Shown here in pieces: positions 30,510 to 32,660 of a stretch of 32,660 nt of DNA. Each line of letters starts with the position of its first letter. Positions within the stretch are counted from its first letter, which is position 1. Both the position numbers and the translations under genes were made by a program. The stretch is taken from positions 1-32,660 of the forward strand of contig BQIZ01000020.1 of the NCBI GenBank assembly GCA_021604365.1, read 5' to 3'. The notes under the pieces were generated by a model. The model was not told the origin of the DNA, ran no database searches, and worked only from the letters and a program-made list of their open reading frames with translations. This DNA is from Nitrospirales bacterium (GTDB taxonomy: Bacteria > Nitrospirota > Nitrospiria > Nitrospirales > UBA8639).

Positions 30510-32660
30510 GTGGAATTTTTTGCCATCAGCGGATTGTTAAATGGATTAGCCGCTAGCGGGTTGGCATCCTTTGTCTACTTCCGCGCTCCCTATGATCCCA
30601 GGCATTGGACATTTGGGTTATTTGGAATTGCCACTGCCTTATGGAGTTTTGGGTATTTTGCTTGGCAAGTATCAGATTCGGAGTTTTATGCGCTTCTTAA
30701 TCTCCGCATATTAATGGCAGGAGCCATTTTTATTCCCATCACCTTCCTGCATCATGTTCTGTATTTACTCGGGAAAGAAATTGCTTATAGCGGCATCGTT
30801 AAGTGGAATTACCTTCTGGGTGGGGTTTTTCTTCTTGCCGATTTTACGCCTTTTTTTATTGAAGGTGTCCGTCAAATTTCTGTATTTCCGTTTTGGGGTG
30901 TGCCTGGTTTGGTCTTTCATTTTTGTTTGATCTGGTGGGTTGGTCTTGTAATCTTTGCTCATTTTCTTCTAATTCAGGCCTATGCGAGGGAAAAGGGATT
31001 GCGTCGTAGGCAGTTTTTGTATCTTCTCATCGGCTCTGGAATTGGATATATTGGTGGGGCGACAAATTATCCCCTCTGGTATGGGATTGAAATTTTACCC
31101 TACGGGACGATTGGTTTTGCGGTATATATTTCAATCGTAGCCTATACCCTGTTGCGGTTTCACTGGTTGGAATTTTCGGTGTATGTTGAAAAAGGATTGT
31201 CCTATTTTGCTATTTTATTGTTTGTGTCCCAGCCTGTTTACCCGATGCTGCTTCTTGCACAGAAATCACTTCTGGGTGCCATTAATGTCAGATTTTCAGT
31301 CGTGCAACTTGTGCTTCATCTCATGACAGTTGTGGGTGTTTATCAGATGAAAGTGGGCACGAAAGGCGCCGTCGCGAGAACTATTCTCAAAGGCAGGGAA
31401 TTGAGGACTCAAGCTCTCTCCAGATTTTCATCGAGAGTCGCAAACATTCAAAATATTGACGATTTGGGCCAGGCCATTCTAGAAACCGTTGGAAGGAGTG
31501 CTGGAGCATCGAAAGCCGCTATCTTTGTTTTGCAGGTTGAAGAAAATCGGTATAGGGCTGTTTCATGTTTCGGAATTTCTCATGATCATCCCGTTATTCA
31601 AAATGGATGGGCAATCTCCGATAATCTGCCACAATTATTACTATTCACTCAGTCAAGGGTCTCCATTCAGGATTTAAAGGGGATAGACTCCAATGAAGGC
31701 GAAATGCGTATAGCTGAAATATTAGAGGAAGCCGGATTGGAGGTGTTTTATCCGATTTTTGGGAATAACCAACTATTGGGAGTTTTGGCGTTTGGCCCGA
31801 CTTCCAGTGAAGCTATTCGGAAGATGGGTGGAAAAACATTTTGGAATACGATAATTCAGGAATCTGCCTTAGCCTTAGAAAATGCCATTTTGCGAGAAGA
31901 AATTCACCGATCTCAAAATTTACTTTGCCAAGTAGATCGTCTACGGTCCCTTGAAGCCATGGCAAATGGATTGACTCAGGAACTTCATAATCCATTAGTC
32001 TCAATTAAAGCCTTTGTTCAAATGGCTGAATTACGACGGCATGACGGAGAATTTATGGATAGGCTTCATCGTATCGTTGGAGAAGATCTTGCGAAGATAG
32101 ATGCATTAACAAAAGAAATCAGAGAATATGTCAAGCCGTTATCGGGTTCCTTGAATACAAAAACCCATGTTCACGATATTCTTGATTCCTGTCTGATGTT
32201 TGTGGCAAGCAATCCTTCTTACCAAAAGACGATGATTGAGAAAATCTTTAGTTCCGATGTCCCGATGGTCTCTATAGATCGACAAGGGCTCATGCAGGCA
32301 ATTTTCAATGGACTGTTCTTCCTTTTAAAGGATCCCTCAAAATTGTCTGGAACTTTGCGAATTGAAACAGAAGCTGATCGATTTGTTAGGGGACAGAATT
32401 GGCTTCAAGTTTCGGTGTGGTGGAAAGCTGAAAAAGCGGTAATGGATTCGGAGCTGGTTTCAATCGAGGAATGGGGCTTTGATGATTCCTTTATTGATGA
32501 GCCTGATCCTTCCGCCACCCAAGGATTAATCCTCGCTCATCAAATTATCCAACGCCATTCTGGACGGTTTCAGGTGTGGACCAATAAGCGTGGCATTCTC
32601 GGATTTCAAATCCAACTGCCTCTTAGCCTCCCCTCTAACAATGTGTATCCCTTGACTTCC
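30510..32660 (+). CDS. Membrane-GAF sensor histidine-kinase homologue with degenerate kinase core, 3' end beyond window
   Basis: The frame is open for 717 codons from a GTG at 30510 to the window edge. Order: an N-terminal membrane region of about seven to nine helices (5-280), a GAF-like domain (about 305-460), a HisKA-like helix pair (about 475-545), then an HATPase-like domain. The H box reads GLTQELHNPLVSIKAF. The family pattern is GL-x-HE-x-x-NPL-x-SIK, so the phospho-acceptor position is Gln490, while a His sits at 493. In the ATPase part the Mg-binding Asn of the N box appears to be Phe604, no DxGxG G1 box is found, and only QGLILAHQIIQRHSGRF recalls the G2 region. The layout resembles PrsK-like kinases. 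Catalytic activity is unlikely. No ribosome binding site precedes the GTG, and an in-frame stop at about 30480 rules out a much longer start. Confidence 0.82.
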   Translation, partial: MEFFAISGLLNGLAASGLASFVYFRAPYDPRHWTFGLFGIATALWSFGYFAWQVSDSEFYALLNLRILMAGAIFIPITFLHHVLYLLGKEIAYSGIVKWNYLLGGVFLLADFTPFFIEGVRQISVFPFWGVPGLVFHFCLIWWVGLVIFAHFLLIQAYAREKGLRRRQFLYLLIGSGIGYIGGATNYPLWYGIEILPYGTIGFAVYISIVAYTLLRFHWLEFSVYVEKGLSYFAILLFVSQPVYPMLLLAQKSLLGAINVRFSVVQLVLHLMTVVGVYQMKVGTKGAVARTILKGRELRTQALSRFSSRVANIQNIDDLGQAILETVGRSAGASKAAIFVLQVEENRYRAVSCFGISHDHPVIQNGWAISDNLPQLLLFTQSRVSIQDLKGIDSNEGEMRIAEILEEAGLEVFYPIFGNNQLLGVLAFGPTSSEAIRKMGGKTFWNTIIQESALALENAILREEIHRSQNLLCQVDRLRSLEAMANGLTQELHNPLVSIKAFVQMAELRRHDGEFMDRLHRIVGEDLAKIDALTKEIREYVKPLSGSLNTKTHVHDILDSCLMFVASNPSYQKTMIEKIFSSDVPMVSIDRQGLMQAIFNGLFFLLKDPSKLSGTLRIETEADRFVRGQNWLQVSVWWKAEKAVMDSELVSIEEWGFDDSFIDEPDPSATQGLILAHQIIQRHSGRFQVWTNKRGILGFQIQLPLSLPSNNVYPLTS

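Noticed and set aside
1-32660. CRISPR array, rRNA operon, prophage or toxin-antitoxin pair
   Set aside because: No spaced direct repeats, rRNA sequence, phage structural genes or typical toxin-antitoxin pairs were seen anywhere in the window.

Overview
The window looks like ordinary chromosome of a free-living Gram-negative-type bacterium with about 50% G+C. The gene content suggests a member of the Nitrospirota, possibly a Nitrospira of the lower-GC (marine-like) kind. The pointers are a chlorite-dismutase-fold heme protein of the coproheme decarboxylase type, an IPT/TIG-repeat secreted protein followed by a Ycf48-like propeller, an EAL-HDOD protein, and the order cinA-thpR-recA-alaS-mltG-ridA. 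This placement is inferred from gene content, not tested.

Layout. (1) 1-5835 is regulatory and hypothetical: a secreted protein gene cut by the left edge, a membrane sensor kinase homologue without its phospho-acceptor His, a tRNA with CAU anticodon, an EAL-HDOD protein, two uncharacterised genes on the minus strand, and a HemQ/chlorite-dismutase-like gene. (2) 6069-14087 is a plus-strand housekeeping cluster: secreted hypothetical, cinA, thpR, recA, alaS, mltG, ridA-like. (3) 14588-17273 encodes two exported repeat proteins (IPT/TIG and Ycf48-like). (4) 17298-21800 is a minus-strand heat-shock operon, grpE-dnaK-dnaJ-rsmE. (5) 22746-27340 is a minus-strand cofactor/translation operon in the order valS-nadC-birA-coaX. 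(6) 27489-28495 holds a 36-residue, extremely basic protein gene and a HAD hydrolase. (7) 28582-30052 is a transposon graveyard: an IS110-family transposase remnant whose 5' half is replaced by a GC-rich, frameshifted IS5-family transposase. (8) 30053-30509 is an AT-rich gap with repeats and an intrinsic-terminator-like hairpin, followed by a second sensor-kinase homologue that runs off the right edge.

How the genes fit together. The housekeeping blocks cover NMN and RNA 2',3'-end handling, recombination, tRNA charging, cell-wall chain termination, protein folding, and NAD, CoA and biotin cofactor metabolism. The most unusual observation is that both sensor-kinase homologues, which belong to different families and lie 29 kb apart, carry Gln where the phospho-acceptor His should be. 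One keeps an apparently intact ATPase domain and the other has lost most ATP-binding motifs. Other points worth checking are a minus-strand hypothetical protein with two sigma-region-4-like helices, the Cys-Cys motifs repeated in the IPT protein, the tiny basic protein, and the structured leader before the last gene.
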